Shown one piece after another: positions 5,950 to 13,517 of a DNA stretch of 36,241 nt. Each line of letters starts with the position of its first letter. Positions within the stretch are counted from its first letter, which is position 1. Below the pieces are notes generated by a model. That model was not told where the DNA came from. It was given only the letters and a program-made list of their open reading frames with translations, and did not search any database. Source of the stretch: Oscillospiraceae bacterium. Lineage in GTDB: Bacteria; Bacillota; Clostridia; Oscillospirales; Ruminococcaceae. Both the position numbers and the translations under genes were made by a program. The DNA lies in contig SVMR01000020.1 of the NCBI GenBank assembly GCA_015067315.1, positions 1 to 36,241 of the forward strand, in the 5' to 3' direction.

Positions 5950-6528
5950 TTATTCTTCAATGCCTTCCATTTCTTTTTCAACGGAAGCTTCGCAGGATTT
6001 CATTGCTTCAAGAGTTTTTTCAAGGAGTTCGGAAAGTTCCCATCCAAGGCGTTCCGCGCCGAGTTTTATAACGTCGCGGCTGCAGCCTGCTGCAAATTTT
6101 TTATCCTTGAATTTCTTTTTAAGGCTGGAAACGTCCATATCAAGACAGCTTTTTGAAGGACGCATTTTTGCCGCCGCCCAGACAAGTCCTGTGAGTTCGT
6201 CCGCGGCAAAAAGAACTTTTTCCATCATGTGTTCCGGTTCAACGTCGGAAGTCATTCCGTAAGCATGGCTGCAGACGGCATGGATAAATCTTTCGTCAAA
6301 TCCTGCTTCACGGAGAAGTTCCGGCGCTTTTACGCAATGTTCCTCCGGCCAGTTTTCAAAATCGACATCATGGAGAAGACCGACCGTTGCCCAAAAATCC
6401 GCTTCATCGCCAAAGCCGAGTTCGTTTGCGAACCAGCGCATAACACCTTCGACGGTATAGGCATGGCGGATATGGAAAGCAACTTTATTATATTTTTTAA
6501 GAGTTTCGACAGCAGTTTCCCTGTTCAT
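5950..6528 (-). CDS. HD-domain hydrolase
   Basis: A 192-residue cytoplasmic metal-dependent phosphohydrolase of the HD superfamily. The conserved His-Asp pair is His53-Asp54 in GLLHDVDFENWP, with His64 in EEHC, SHAYG and Asp in FAADELTG as further ligands. The family is common in Clostridia and its substrate is unknown; some HD proteins act on nucleotides. ATG at 6528 is preceded by GGAGG; an earlier in-frame start would lie within that site. It stands between Mrp (30 bases upstream) and the aminotransferase (10 bases downstream), in the same direction. Confidence 0.82.
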   Translation of the reverse strand: MNRETAVETLKKYNKVAFHIRHAYTVEGVMRWFANELGFGDEADFWATVGLLHDVDFENWPEEHCVKAPELLREAGFDERFIHAVCSHAYGMTSDVEPEHMMEKVLFAADELTGLVWAAAKMRPSKSCLDMDVSSLKKKFKDKKFAAGCSRDVIKLGAERLGWELSELLEKTLEAMKSCEASVEKEMEGIEE

Positions 6529-6558
6529 TATATATCCTCCGTTGGGGTGATCCGGCAA

Positions 6559-7386
6559 TCAGCCGAGATTTGCAAGTTTTTCAACAACCGGCTTAAGCCA
6601 TTCTTCGTCGCAGTATTCGATATCGCCCGCGTCGCATTTTGCCGCAACGGAAGGATCCATCGGAATTTTTGCGGTTACGGGAATTCCGTATTTTTCGGCA
6701 ATTTCGTCAATATGGCTTTCGCCGAAGATGTTATGAACTTTTCCGCAGTCCGGGCATCTGAAACCGGACATATTTTCAACGACCGCAAGAACGGGAATAT
6801 CCATCATTCCCGCCATTTTTACCGCTTTTTCAACGATCATTCCCACAAGTTCCTGGGGGGAAGTTACAACAACGATTCCGTCAACGGGAAGGGATTGGAA
6901 AACGGTGAGCGGAACGTCGCCGGTGCCCGGAGGCATATCGACGAACATATAGTCAACGTCGTTCCATACAACGTCCTGCCAGAACTGTTTGACGGTTCCG
7001 GCAATAACCGGTCCGCGCCATACAACGGGTTCGGTTTCGTCCTGGAGAAGAAGGTTTACGGACATTACTTCAATTCCGGTTTTTGAAAGTTCCGGAATGA
7101 TTCCCGCGGCGGAACCGGTTGCTTTGTTTGTAATTCCGAAAGCTTTCGGAATTGAAGGGCCGGTTACGTCCGCATCGAGAACAGCGGTTTTATAACCCTG
7201 TTTTTGCATATTTGCGGCAAGAAGAGAAGTTACAAGAGATTTTCCGACGCCGCCTTTTCCGCTTACAACACCGATTACGTGTTTTACATCGGAAAATTCG
7301 TTCTGATCAACAAGAAAGCTTTCGGGAGCCTGTCTTGAAGAGCAGTTCTGGCCGCAATGTTCGCAGTCATGATTGCATTCGCTCAT
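6559..7386 (-). CDS. Mrp/NBP35-family Fe-S cluster carrier ATPase
   Basis: A 275-residue P-loop ATPase of the Mrp/ApbC/Nbp35 group, which binds and hands over Fe-S clusters in the cytoplasm. It has a deviant Walker A (SGKGGVGKS, about 42-50), DADVTGPSIP at 71-80, VDMPPGTGD at 149-157, and the conserved CPDC pair at Cys211 and Cys214 that binds a bridging cluster at the dimer interface. The N terminus has Cys4, Cys8, Cys11 and Cys15, as in Nbp35-like forms. AAAAGGAGA precedes the ATG. It is first in the operon, with its own promoter at 7425-7453. Confidence 0.92.
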   Translation of the reverse strand: MSECNHDCEHCGQNCSSRQAPESFLVDQNEFSDVKHVIGVVSGKGGVGKSLVTSLLAANMQKQGYKTAVLDADVTGPSIPKAFGITNKATGSAAGIIPELSKTGIEVMSVNLLLQDETEPVVWRGPVIAGTVKQFWQDVVWNDVDYMFVDMPPGTGDVPLTVFQSLPVDGIVVVTSPQELVGMIVEKAVKMAGMMDIPVLAVVENMSGFRCPDCGKVHNIFGESHIDEIAEKYGIPVTAKIPMDPSVAAKCDAGDIEYCDEEWLKPVVEKLANLG

Positions 7387-7424
7387 ATTTATATATCTCC
7401 TTTTCGGTAATTTGCGTATTAATT

Positions 7425-7453
7425 ATTATACCACTTTACAGATAAAAAGTTAA
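7425..7453 (-). promoter_or_regulatory. Promoter of the Mrp-HD-aminotransferase operon
   Basis: TTAACT (complement of 7448-7453), 17 bases, then a perfect TATAAT (complement of 7425-7430). The Mrp start lies about 40 bases downstream. Confidence 0.7.
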
Positions 7454-7558
7454 GATGTTAAAAAATTATTTTTATTTTTCAAAAAAATGTCGCTTTTTAT
7501 CGAAAAATATGTTATAGTCAAGGAGTATTTATAAAAATTCATTAGGAGAGTGTTTAAA

Positions 7559-8488
7559 TTGGCTGCAACAGCTGTTTTCGGCGTATCTTTTGTTGACGTA
7601 AAAGGTTTTCCTTTCAGAAAATATATTCCGACCGGAACCAACCTCGGTAACGTAAAAATCGTTCACGGCGGCGTTTCAAGAAACGTTTGCGAAGATTTCG
7701 CAAATGTGGGAATGCCTGTTGATTTCGTAAGCGTTGCGGACCACACCCCAATCGGTCTTGACGTTGTGGACCATCTTCAGAACATCGGAGTCGGAACCGA
7801 TTACATCACAATGGTTCCAAGCGGCGGAGTCGGAATGTGGCTTGCGGTAATGGACGAAAAAGGCGACCTTGCCGGTTCCACCTCCCAGATGCCCGACCTT
7901 GAAGCACTCGAATCCTTCATCGGCGCAAAAGGCGAAGAAATTGTAAAAAAATGCGAAAACATCATTCTTGAAATCGATACAAACGAGGCAATCGCAGAAA
8001 AAGTTCTTTGCCTTGCAGAAAAATACAATAAAAAAGTCTATGTTATTGTCGGCAACCTTAGCGTAATCGGAAAACGCCCCGACTTCCTCAGCAGAGTTGA
8101 CTGCTACATCTGCAACGAAATCGAAGCCGGAAAATTCTTCAGCATGAATCTTGAAGAATATGATTCCGAACAGATGCTTAAGGTTGTAAAAGAAAAATCC
8201 GCGGAACTCAAAGTTCCCTCAATGGTTGTCACCATGGGAAAAAACGGCGCAGTTTTCTATGACAGCCGTACCGGCGAAGAAGGACATTGCCCCTGCCTCC
8301 CCTGCAATCTTGTTGATACAACCGGCGCGGGAGACGCTTTCCTTTCCGGAACAGTTATGGGACTTACAAAAGGCTACAGTCTTAAAAAAGCCGTTAAGGC
8401 CGGAACCTATCTTGCTTCCGCAACAATACAGGTTGCAGAAAGTTCCTGCCCCAAAAACCCGAAATTCTTCGACCAGTTTGAAGACTGA
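7559..8488 (+). CDS. PfkB-family carbohydrate/nucleoside kinase
   Basis: A 309-residue ribokinase-like kinase that phosphorylates a sugar or nucleoside using ATP. It has the N-terminal GGVSRNVCEDFAN substrate loop and the C-terminal signature DTTGAGDAFLSG (about 253-264), in which the Asp of GAGDAF is the catalytic base. The substrate is not decidable. The start is taken as TTG at 7559 because AGGAGA ends 9 bases before it; a GTG at 7550 touches the ribosome site and is unlikely. The gene is single, divergent from the Mrp operon, and ends at a strong terminator. A weak TATAGT box lies near 7513. Confidence 0.88.
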   Translation: MAATAVFGVSFVDVKGFPFRKYIPTGTNLGNVKIVHGGVSRNVCEDFANVGMPVDFVSVADHTPIGLDVVDHLQNIGVGTDYITMVPSGGVGMWLAVMDEKGDLAGSTSQMPDLEALESFIGAKGEEIVKKCENIILEIDTNEAIAEKVLCLAEKYNKKVYVIVGNLSVIGKRPDFLSRVDCYICNEIEAGKFFSMNLEEYDSEQMLKVVKEKSAELKVPSMVVTMGKNGAVFYDSRTGEEGHCPCLPCNLVDTTGAGDAFLSGTVMGLTKGYSLKKAVKAGTYLASATIQVAESSCPKNPKFFDQFED

Positions 8489-8507
8489 TTTTTCAAATGA
8501 TAACATA

Positions 8508-8538
8508 GGCAGACGGATAAAAACCGTCTGCCTTTTTT
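8508..8538 (+). terminator. Terminator of the PfkB gene
   Basis: A perfect 9-pair stem (8508-8516 and 8524-8532) with a seven-base loop, followed by six T residues. The inverted repeat at 8542 begins immediately after. Confidence 0.9.
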
Positions 8539-8541
8539 CTT

Positions 8542-8587
8542 AGCCTTCCCCTTGAGGGGAAGGTGTCTGCGAAGCAGACGGATGAGG
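8542..8587 (+). repeat. Two-hairpin repeat, family A, left copy
   Basis: A 46-base unit: a palindrome (CTTCCCCTTGAGGGGAAG), a second hairpin (GTCTGC-GAA-GCAGAC) and a GGATGAGG end. It matches the inverted copy at 10823-10868 in 41 of 46 positions. A further fragment facing it may lie at about 8621-8645. Confidence 0.88.
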
Positions 8588-8709
8588 TGTTTCCGAGAAA
8601 GCAAACGGCGCCCCGGAAGAACCCCTTCATCACCGCCTTCGGCATAGCTTTTCCGCAAGGAGAAACTTTTTTTCGTTACGCAATGTTAAAAAGGAGATGG
8701 CAATTTTTT

Positions 8710-9504
8710 ATGAATTTTGAAGAACTTTATAAAATAAAAGACGAAATTGAACAAATAAACAGAACTTACGATATTTTTGACGAGGAACACAGGCTTTCTT
8801 CAAAAGCCGCAAGGGTTGAATTTCTGACAACGGTCAGATATATCGAAAAATATCTCAGACCCGGAATGAAGATTCTTGATATCGGCGCCGGCGCGGGAGA
8901 ATACAGCCTTTATTTTGCGGAAAAAGGCTATGAAGTTTCCGCCCTTGAACTTGCGGACAGCAATATTGCCGCTTTCAGAAGAAGAATAAAACCGGAACAT
9001 AAAATCGAACTTATCCAGGGAAACGCCGTTGATCTTTCCGCTTATCCCAACGAAAGTTTTGATATTGTTCTTATGTTCGGTCCGCTTTATCATCTTCACA
9101 GCGAGGAAGACAGGCAAAAAGCCATTGCGGAAGCAAAGCGCGTTGCAAAAAAAGACGCCGTTTTCTTCTTCGCCTTCATCGGAAACGATATGATTTTTAT
9201 AACTGAACTGAATTACGACGCAAATTATATAAAAAACGGCGATTATGACAGGGAAACTTTTAAAATGGACGACTTCCCTTTCGTTTTCCATACCGTTGAC
9301 GGCTGCCGCAAAATTCTTTTGAACGGCGGAATAAAAATCATGCATGAAGTTGCTTCCGACGGCGTTTCGGAACTTATGGCGGAACGAATCAACAAGCTCG
9401 ATGAGGAAGATTACGAAACCTATCTCCGCTATAATTATTATTGCTGTGAAAAGCCGGAGATGCTCGGAAGGAGCAACCACCTTTTGTTTGTGGGAAGGAT
9501 GTGA
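8710..9504 (+). CDS. Class I SAM-dependent methyltransferase
   Basis: A 264-residue cytoplasmic methyltransferase. The SAM-binding motif I is LDIGAGAGEYSLYFA at about 56-70, the acidic end of strand 2 is ALEL near 78-81, and motif IV-like FDIVLMFGPLYHLH is at 117-130. The substrate is unknown; the fold covers small molecules as well as macromolecules. ATG at 8710 has AAGGAGA twelve bases upstream; upstream in-frame sequence would run into the repeat and is discarded. The next gene starts 4 bases after the stop. No clear promoter was found between the repeat and the start, so transcription of the cassette may begin within the repeat region. Confidence 0.87.
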   Translation: MNFEELYKIKDEIEQINRTYDIFDEEHRLSSKAARVEFLTTVRYIEKYLRPGMKILDIGAGAGEYSLYFAEKGYEVSALELADSNIAAFRRRIKPEHKIELIQGNAVDLSAYPNESFDIVLMFGPLYHLHSEEDRQKAIAEAKRVAKKDAVFFFAFIGNDMIFITELNYDANYIKNGDYDRETFKMDDFPFVFHTVDGCRKILLNGGIKIMHEVASDGVSELMAERINKLDEEDYETYLRYNYYCCEKPEMLGRSNHLLFVGRM

Positions 9505-9508
9505 AAAA

Positions 9509-10375
9509 ATGAAGCTTATTGCAAAACTTACGGACAAAACCGTTCTCGGTCTTGAAGGTGTTTCAGGCGCAAAGCCGCGATATACCTCAAGAGCCGTCCT
9601 TCGGAATTCCGAAGGAAAATTTGCCGTTATGCTTATGAAAAAAGTTGATTTTCAGCTTCTTCCCGGCGGAGGAATCGACCCGGGAGAGGACGAAATTTCC
9701 GCCCTGAAGCGGGAAGTTCTTGAAGAAACTGGCTGTTCCTGCGACTTTATCAAAGAAATCGGAATTGTTGAAGAAAACCGCGCCCATTGCGATTACACGC
9801 AGATTTCCTATTACTATTTCGTAAATACCAACGGAAAAATTGCGGAAATAAACCTTACCGAAGGCGAAAAAAGCACAAAAACCGAGGTTCAATGGCTCGG
9901 CTTTGATGAACTTTACCGCCTCATCACGGAATTTGTTCCGAAAACCGAACAGCAGAAATTCCTCAAATCAAGAGATTCCGCCGTTCTTGAAACGGTTAAA
10001 AATTCCTTTTCCGATTATTCGATGATTTTGCACATTATGAAAAAATCCGCCTGGGAGGAGCGTAAAAACAGGGAATTCTGGGGCAGGCGGAACGTTGACG
10101 CCGAAGGATTTATCCATTGTTCACAGCCCGAATATTTTTGGCGAATCGCGCCGAATTTTGAAGGAACCGACGAGGAACTTGTTATACTTTGCATTGATGA
10201 AAACAAGCTACTTTCTGCGCCGGTAAAATATGAAGACGGCGACGGCTGCGGAAGAAGCTATCCCCACGTTTACGGAATGATAAACAATTCCGCGGTTACG
10301 GCGGTTCTTCCCTTTTTGCGCGGGGAAAACGGCTGGATCAAAAATCCGGAACTTGAAAAATTTGAGGATAAATAA
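9509..10375 (+). CDS. NUDIX hydrolase fused to a DUF952 domain
   Basis: A 288-residue two-domain protein. The N-terminal domain (about 20-140) is a NUDIX hydrolase with a complete box at 54-76 (G-x5-E-x7-REVLEETGC), which would hydrolyse a nucleoside diphosphate linked to some group X. Residues about 171-275 form a DUF952 domain, identified by the initial ILHI and AEGFIHCS at 198-205; this domain has no firm biochemical role. The join is within one frame without any break. The start is ATG at 9509 with GGGAAGGA about 10 bases upstream, inside the methyltransferase end, so the two are translationally coupled. It is the middle gene of the repeat-bounded cassette. Confidence 0.85.
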   Translation: MKLIAKLTDKTVLGLEGVSGAKPRYTSRAVLRNSEGKFAVMLMKKVDFQLLPGGGIDPGEDEISALKREVLEETGCSCDFIKEIGIVEENRAHCDYTQISYYYFVNTNGKIAEINLTEGEKSTKTEVQWLGFDELYRLITEFVPKTEQQKFLKSRDSAVLETVKNSFSDYSMILHIMKKSAWEERKNREFWGRRNVDAEGFIHCSQPEYFWRIAPNFEGTDEELVILCIDENKLLSAPVKYEDGDGCGRSYPHVYGMINNSAVTAVLPFLRGENGWIKNPELEKFEDK

Positions 10376-10376
10376 A

Positions 10377-10820
10377 ATGGAAATCATCAGAGTAAAATAT
10401 GGCACAGATTTATATAAAAAACTCATAGATTACGCGGAAAACTGTTCATGGATCGCCGGGAAACACCTTGCCCAAATTCTTCGGGAAAACAATTTTCTTG
10501 AATGGGAAGCGGTTTTTGCCGCGGTTTCGGAAGATGAAATAATCGGATTCTGCGCCTTTCTCGAAACGGATTATTATCCGGAAAACAGATATTCCCCCTG
10601 GATAAGTTCGATTTTTGTCGATGAAAAACACCGCGGAAACAGAATCAGCTTTGCTATGATTGAAAAAGCCGCTGAACACGCAAAACTCCGGAATTTTAAT
10701 AAAGTTTATATTCCTTCGGATATGACCGGTTTTTATGAAAAATGCGGTTTTGAAAAAATCGACGAACTCGAAAATTACGGCGGAGATATTGACAATATTT
10801 TCGTCCGAAAAATTTTGTAA
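10377..10820 (+). CDS. GNAT family N-acetyltransferase
   Basis: A 147-residue GNAT protein. Strand ISSIFVDEKHRGNRIS (77-91) carries the acetyl-CoA loop in a slightly diverged form (HRGNRIS instead of RxxGxG/A), and the end motif GFYEKCGF is at 118-125. The acceptor is unknown. The ATG lies one base after the NUDIX stop codon, with TGAGGA upstream inside the NUDIX gene, so it is the third coupled gene of the cassette. The stop is only 2 bases before the inverted repeat region begins. Confidence 0.85.
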   Translation: MEIIRVKYGTDLYKKLIDYAENCSWIAGKHLAQILRENNFLEWEAVFAAVSEDEIIGFCAFLETDYYPENRYSPWISSIFVDEKHRGNRISFAMIEKAAEHAKLRNFNKVYIPSDMTGFYEKCGFEKIDELENYGGDIDNIFVRKIL

Positions 10821-10822
10821 CG

Positions 10823-10868
10823 CCTCATCCGTCAGCTTCACCGGCACCTTCCCCTCAAAGGGAAGGCT
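10823..10868 (-). repeat. Two-hairpin repeat, family A, right inverted copy
   Basis: The reverse complement of 8542-8587 with 5 mismatches in 46; most changes fall in the second hairpin. It starts just after the GNAT stop and ends 15 bases before the -35 box of the next gene. Confidence 0.88.
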
Positions 10869-10883
10869 TTTTATGCTTGAAGA

Positions 10884-10912
10884 TTGACTTTTCTTATGGT
10901 ATTATATAAAAT
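10884..10912 (+). promoter_or_regulatory. Promoter of the ADP-ribosylglycohydrolase gene
   Basis: TTGACT at 10884-10889 and TAAAAT at 10907-10912 with a 17-base spacer, starting 15 bases after the inverted repeat. Confidence 0.75.
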
Positions 10913-10939
10913 AGATTAATTTTGACCGGAGGATTTAAA

Positions 10940-12133
10940 ATGATTGGTGCAATAATCGGCGACATTGCCGGAAGCATTTATGAATTCAACAATATAAAAA
11001 CAACCGATTTCCCGATTATAAGCGAGGATTGCTTTTTTACCGACGACACAGTAATGACCGTTGCGGTTGCGGAAGCCCTTATCAAAGGCGGCAGAAATGA
11101 AGCGAAAACCGAAAAAGAAATGGTAAAAGCCATGAAAAAATACGGAAAACTCTATCCCGACGCAGGATACGGACTTCGCTTCCGCGAATGGCTTGCTTCT
11201 TCCGACCCGAAACCTTATAACAGTTTCGGAAACGGCTCCGCAATGCGCGTTTCCCCCGTTGCCTGGTATTTCCACAGCCTTGAAAAGGTTGAAAAATTCG
11301 CGGAAATAAGCGCAAAAGTAACCCATGACCACGAAGAAGGAATCAAAGGCGCAAAAGCAACTGCTGCCGCAATTTATCTTGCAAGAAACGGCAGAACAAA
11401 GGATTATATCAAGCGCTATCTTGAACTTAAATACAGATACGATTTCAGCAAGGCCCTTGATGAGATCCGCCCCGCCTATGAATTTGACGAAACCTGCCAG
11501 GGAACCGTTCCGGTTGCGCTCCAGGTTTTCTTCGAGGCGGAAAGCTTTGAGGATACCCTTCGGAAAGCAATTTCCATGGGCGGCGACAGCGACACCCTTG
11601 CGGCAATCGCCTGCTCCGTTGCGGAAGGATTTTATCCCGTTCCCGCGGAAATCAAAGAACGCGCTCTTGCGAAACTTGACAAAAAACTTTTGAGCATGCT
11701 CAAAAAATGGGACGAGGATCTTTCCGTTTCTTCCAATCCTTTTGAGCACCGCGATATTATGCTCTATGCGGATTATCTTCTTAAAAACCCCCGCACAGTC
11801 CGCAAAACAATCCATCATCCGGACACCAACCAGGATTACGTTGTTCCGGAATACAGCGAAACAATGTTCAACTTTATCCGCGACGCCTTTGCTTCCGAAA
11901 GATTCCGCGGCGATTATGCGGAAATCCTTGCAAGACACAACATCAGAAGCCACCAGGATATGGTTTGCGAAGTCTGCGACGCTTCCGAAGTTCTTCTCGA
12001 AGCAATGCTTACCGTAATTATTTCCGGCGAAAAGGTCAAACCCGGCAACGTTGCCTGGGCGGCGGAAGACGGAATTTTGGGCGACATCATGTTCTATCTC
12101 CGCAAAAGAATGGAAGAAGAAAACGAAGAATAA
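10940..12133 (+). CDS. ADP-ribosylglycohydrolase with an extra C-terminal domain
   Basis: A 397-residue DraG-like hydrolase. The N-terminal 240 residues carry both dinuclear metal sites: GDIAGSIYE followed by FTDDT at 33-37, and MGGDSDTLAA at about 212-221. Such enzymes remove ADP-ribose from proteins, nucleic acids or small molecules in the cytoplasm. Residues about 250-397 form a second region (from HRDIMLYADYLL to the end) that I do not recognise. The start is ATG with GGAGG eight bases upstream. It is a single gene with its own promoter and terminator, directly beside the repeat-bounded cassette. No ADP-ribosyltransferase partner is visible. Confidence 0.88.
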   Translation: MIGAIIGDIAGSIYEFNNIKTTDFPIISEDCFFTDDTVMTVAVAEALIKGGRNEAKTEKEMVKAMKKYGKLYPDAGYGLRFREWLASSDPKPYNSFGNGSAMRVSPVAWYFHSLEKVEKFAEISAKVTHDHEEGIKGAKATAAAIYLARNGRTKDYIKRYLELKYRYDFSKALDEIRPAYEFDETCQGTVPVALQVFFEAESFEDTLRKAISMGGDSDTLAAIACSVAEGFYPVPAEIKERALAKLDKKLLSMLKKWDEDLSVSSNPFEHRDIMLYADYLLKNPRTVRKTIHHPDTNQDYVVPEYSETMFNFIRDAFASERFRGDYAEILARHNIRSHQDMVCEVCDASEVLLEAMLTVIISGEKVKPGNVAWAAEDGILGDIMFYLRKRMEEENEE

Positions 12134-12146
12134 TTTTTCAGTAAAA

Positions 12147-12175
12147 AAACACCCGGCAATGCCGGGTGTTTTTTT
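12147..12175. terminator. Bidirectional terminator
   Basis: An 11-pair stem (ACACCCGGC/GCCGGGTGT core) with A-run on the left and T-run on the right. It serves the glycohydrolase and the convergent MFS gene, whose stop codon is adjacent. Confidence 0.9.
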
Positions 12176-13325
12176 ATGCTTTTATTTTATTGAGTTTTTC
12201 CGTAACAAGGAACATTATTGCCATTAAAGCGCCGAGATAAAACGGAAGGATTCCTGCGGAAATCCGGTTTGCAATAATTCCGAAAAGCGGCGGCATAAAA
12301 AGGCTTCCGATATAGGCGCAGGCCATTTGCACCCCGATTATCGCCTGGGATTTATCCTTTCCAAAATGCTTCGGTGTTGAATGTATCGTGCAGGGATAAA
12401 TCGGCGCACAGCCAAGACCAACAAGGACGATTCCCTCCATTGCGGTTTTTTCGCCGAATGGAAGAAGCATTGCAACAACGCCGATTGCTATAATCCCTTC
12501 GCCGAGACGTATCATATTTTTATCGCTGAGTTTATATGTAATAAAACCGCTTGCGGCTCTTCCGACGGTTATTCCCGTATAAAAGAGAGTTGCAAGGGCG
12601 GCGGCTGTTTCTTCGGAAATTCCGTGCTCCATAACAAGATAGCTGCTTGCCCAAAGCCCCGCCGTACTTTCAAGCGCGCAATAGCAGAAAAAAGCGGTGA
12701 AAATCTCCTTTGTTCCGGGAATCGAAAAAATCTCCCTGAAAGAAAGGGGATTCTTCTTTTCTTTCGTTTCTTCGGAAGGTTTATCCTCCTTCCAAAGCGG
12801 AAGGGTAAGAAAAAGCACCGCCGTCAGAACAATCTGCAAAAACGAAACCCAGCGGTAGCCGAGATTCCATGTTCCGCCGGTCATTGCCGCCGCAAGAATA
12901 TAGGGTCCCGCGGAAGCGCCTATTCCCCACATGCAATGGAGCCAGCTCATATGGCGGCTTGCGTAATGTATTGCGGCATAGTTGTTTATTGAAGCATCAA
13001 CCCCGCCGGCGCCGAGACCGTAAGGAACCGCAAGAATGCAAAGCATCGGGAAAGAATTGCTTACCGAAAAACCTAAAAGCGCCGCCGCGGTTAACGCAAC
13101 GCTCATTGCTGTGACTTTTCCGGTTCCGAAGCGCTTTGTCATTCTTTCCGAAAGAAGGCTTGAAACAATGGTTCCGAAGCATATTATCATTGAAATTATT
13201 CCGGCATAGGAAACCGGAACGCCGAATTCAATCTGCATAACCGGCCATGCTCCGCCAAGCAGAGCATCCGGAAGTCCGAGGCTTATGAATGAAATATATA
13301 TTATTGCAAGAAGAAAACTCGCCAA
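12174..13325 (-). CDS. Major facilitator superfamily transporter
   Basis: A 383-residue integral membrane protein with about 12 hydrophobic segments. MFS marks include the first-loop region SLLSERMTKRFGTGKV near 55-70 and the repeat of this in the second half (KLSDKNMIRLGEG). The N-terminal segment ISFISLGLPDALLG resembles MFS members that import or export small metabolites, but the substrate is unknown. The start is taken as TTG at 13325: AAAAGGAG lies 8 bases upstream, while longer starts would run into the GTAGGG repeat. The repeat ends only a few bases before the ribosome site. It is divergent from the XRE-ABC pair, so they may share control. Confidence 0.85.
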   Translation of the reverse strand: MASFLLAIIYISFISLGLPDALLGGAWPVMQIEFGVPVSYAGIISMIICFGTIVSSLLSERMTKRFGTGKVTAMSVALTAAALLGFSVSNSFPMLCILAVPYGLGAGGVDASINNYAAIHYASRHMSWLHCMWGIGASAGPYILAAAMTGGTWNLGYRWVSFLQIVLTAVLFLTLPLWKEDKPSEETKEKKNPLSFREIFSIPGTKEIFTAFFCYCALESTAGLWASSYLVMEHGISEETAAALATLFYTGITVGRAASGFITYKLSDKNMIRLGEGIIAIGVVAMLLPFGEKTAMEGIVLVGLGCAPIYPCTIHSTPKHFGKDKSQAIIGVQMACAYIGSLFMPPLFGIIANRISAGILPFYLGALMAIMFLVTEKLNKIKA

Positions 13326-13343
13326 AAAAATCACTCCTTTTTC

Positions 13344-13368
13344 CGGCGGGAGCAAGCCCCCGCCCTAC
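13344..13368 (-). repeat. GTAGGG-type hairpin repeat, copy 3
   Basis: Almost identical to the copy at 4731-4756. On the minus strand it lies in the 5' untranslated region of the MFS gene, next to the ribosome site, so the hairpin could affect its translation. Confidence 0.7.
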
Positions 13369-13396
13369 CGTACCATTTTAACACACCTGTCAACTG

Positions 13397-13410
13397 CGGT
13401 AATTTTACCG
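13397..13410. promoter_or_regulatory. Candidate operator between MFS and XRE genes
   Basis: A perfect palindrome CGGTAA-TT-TTACCG. A TTTACCG half-site lies at about 13436-13442 and CGGTACCG at 13487-13494, before the XRE start. XRE-family regulators bind such short dyads; the link to this regulator is an inference. Confidence 0.4.
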
Positions 13411-13450
13411 TCAGTCAATAAATTTGTTGAGTAACTTTACCGAAAGTGTA

Positions 13451-13479
13451 TTCAAAACCGCACAAAACGGTGTTATCAT
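13451..13479 (+). promoter_or_regulatory. Weak promoter candidate of the XRE-ABC operon
   Basis: TTCAAA at 13451-13456, 17 bases, TATCAT at 13474-13479. The -35 box is poor, as expected if an activator helps, or the call may be wrong. Confidence 0.35.
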
Positions 13480-13517
13480 ATAACCACGGTACCGAAAAAG
13501 AACGGAGATGATTTTTT

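Larger units (their letters stand above)
8542..10868. mobile_element. Candidate three-gene cassette between inverted repeats
   Basis: Inverted 46-base repeats fit tightly around a coupled methyltransferase, NUDIX-DUF952 and GNAT set. A terminator lies immediately left and a promoter immediately right, so the unit sits cleanly between transcription units. No transposase is present, and codon use is host-like, so any arrival is old. Mobility is an inference. Confidence 0.4.

Noticed and set aside
10916-11953. A 345-codon minus-strand frame opposite the ADP-ribosylglycohydrolase
   Set aside because: No start signal, odd composition, and the plus strand has intact metal-binding motifs.
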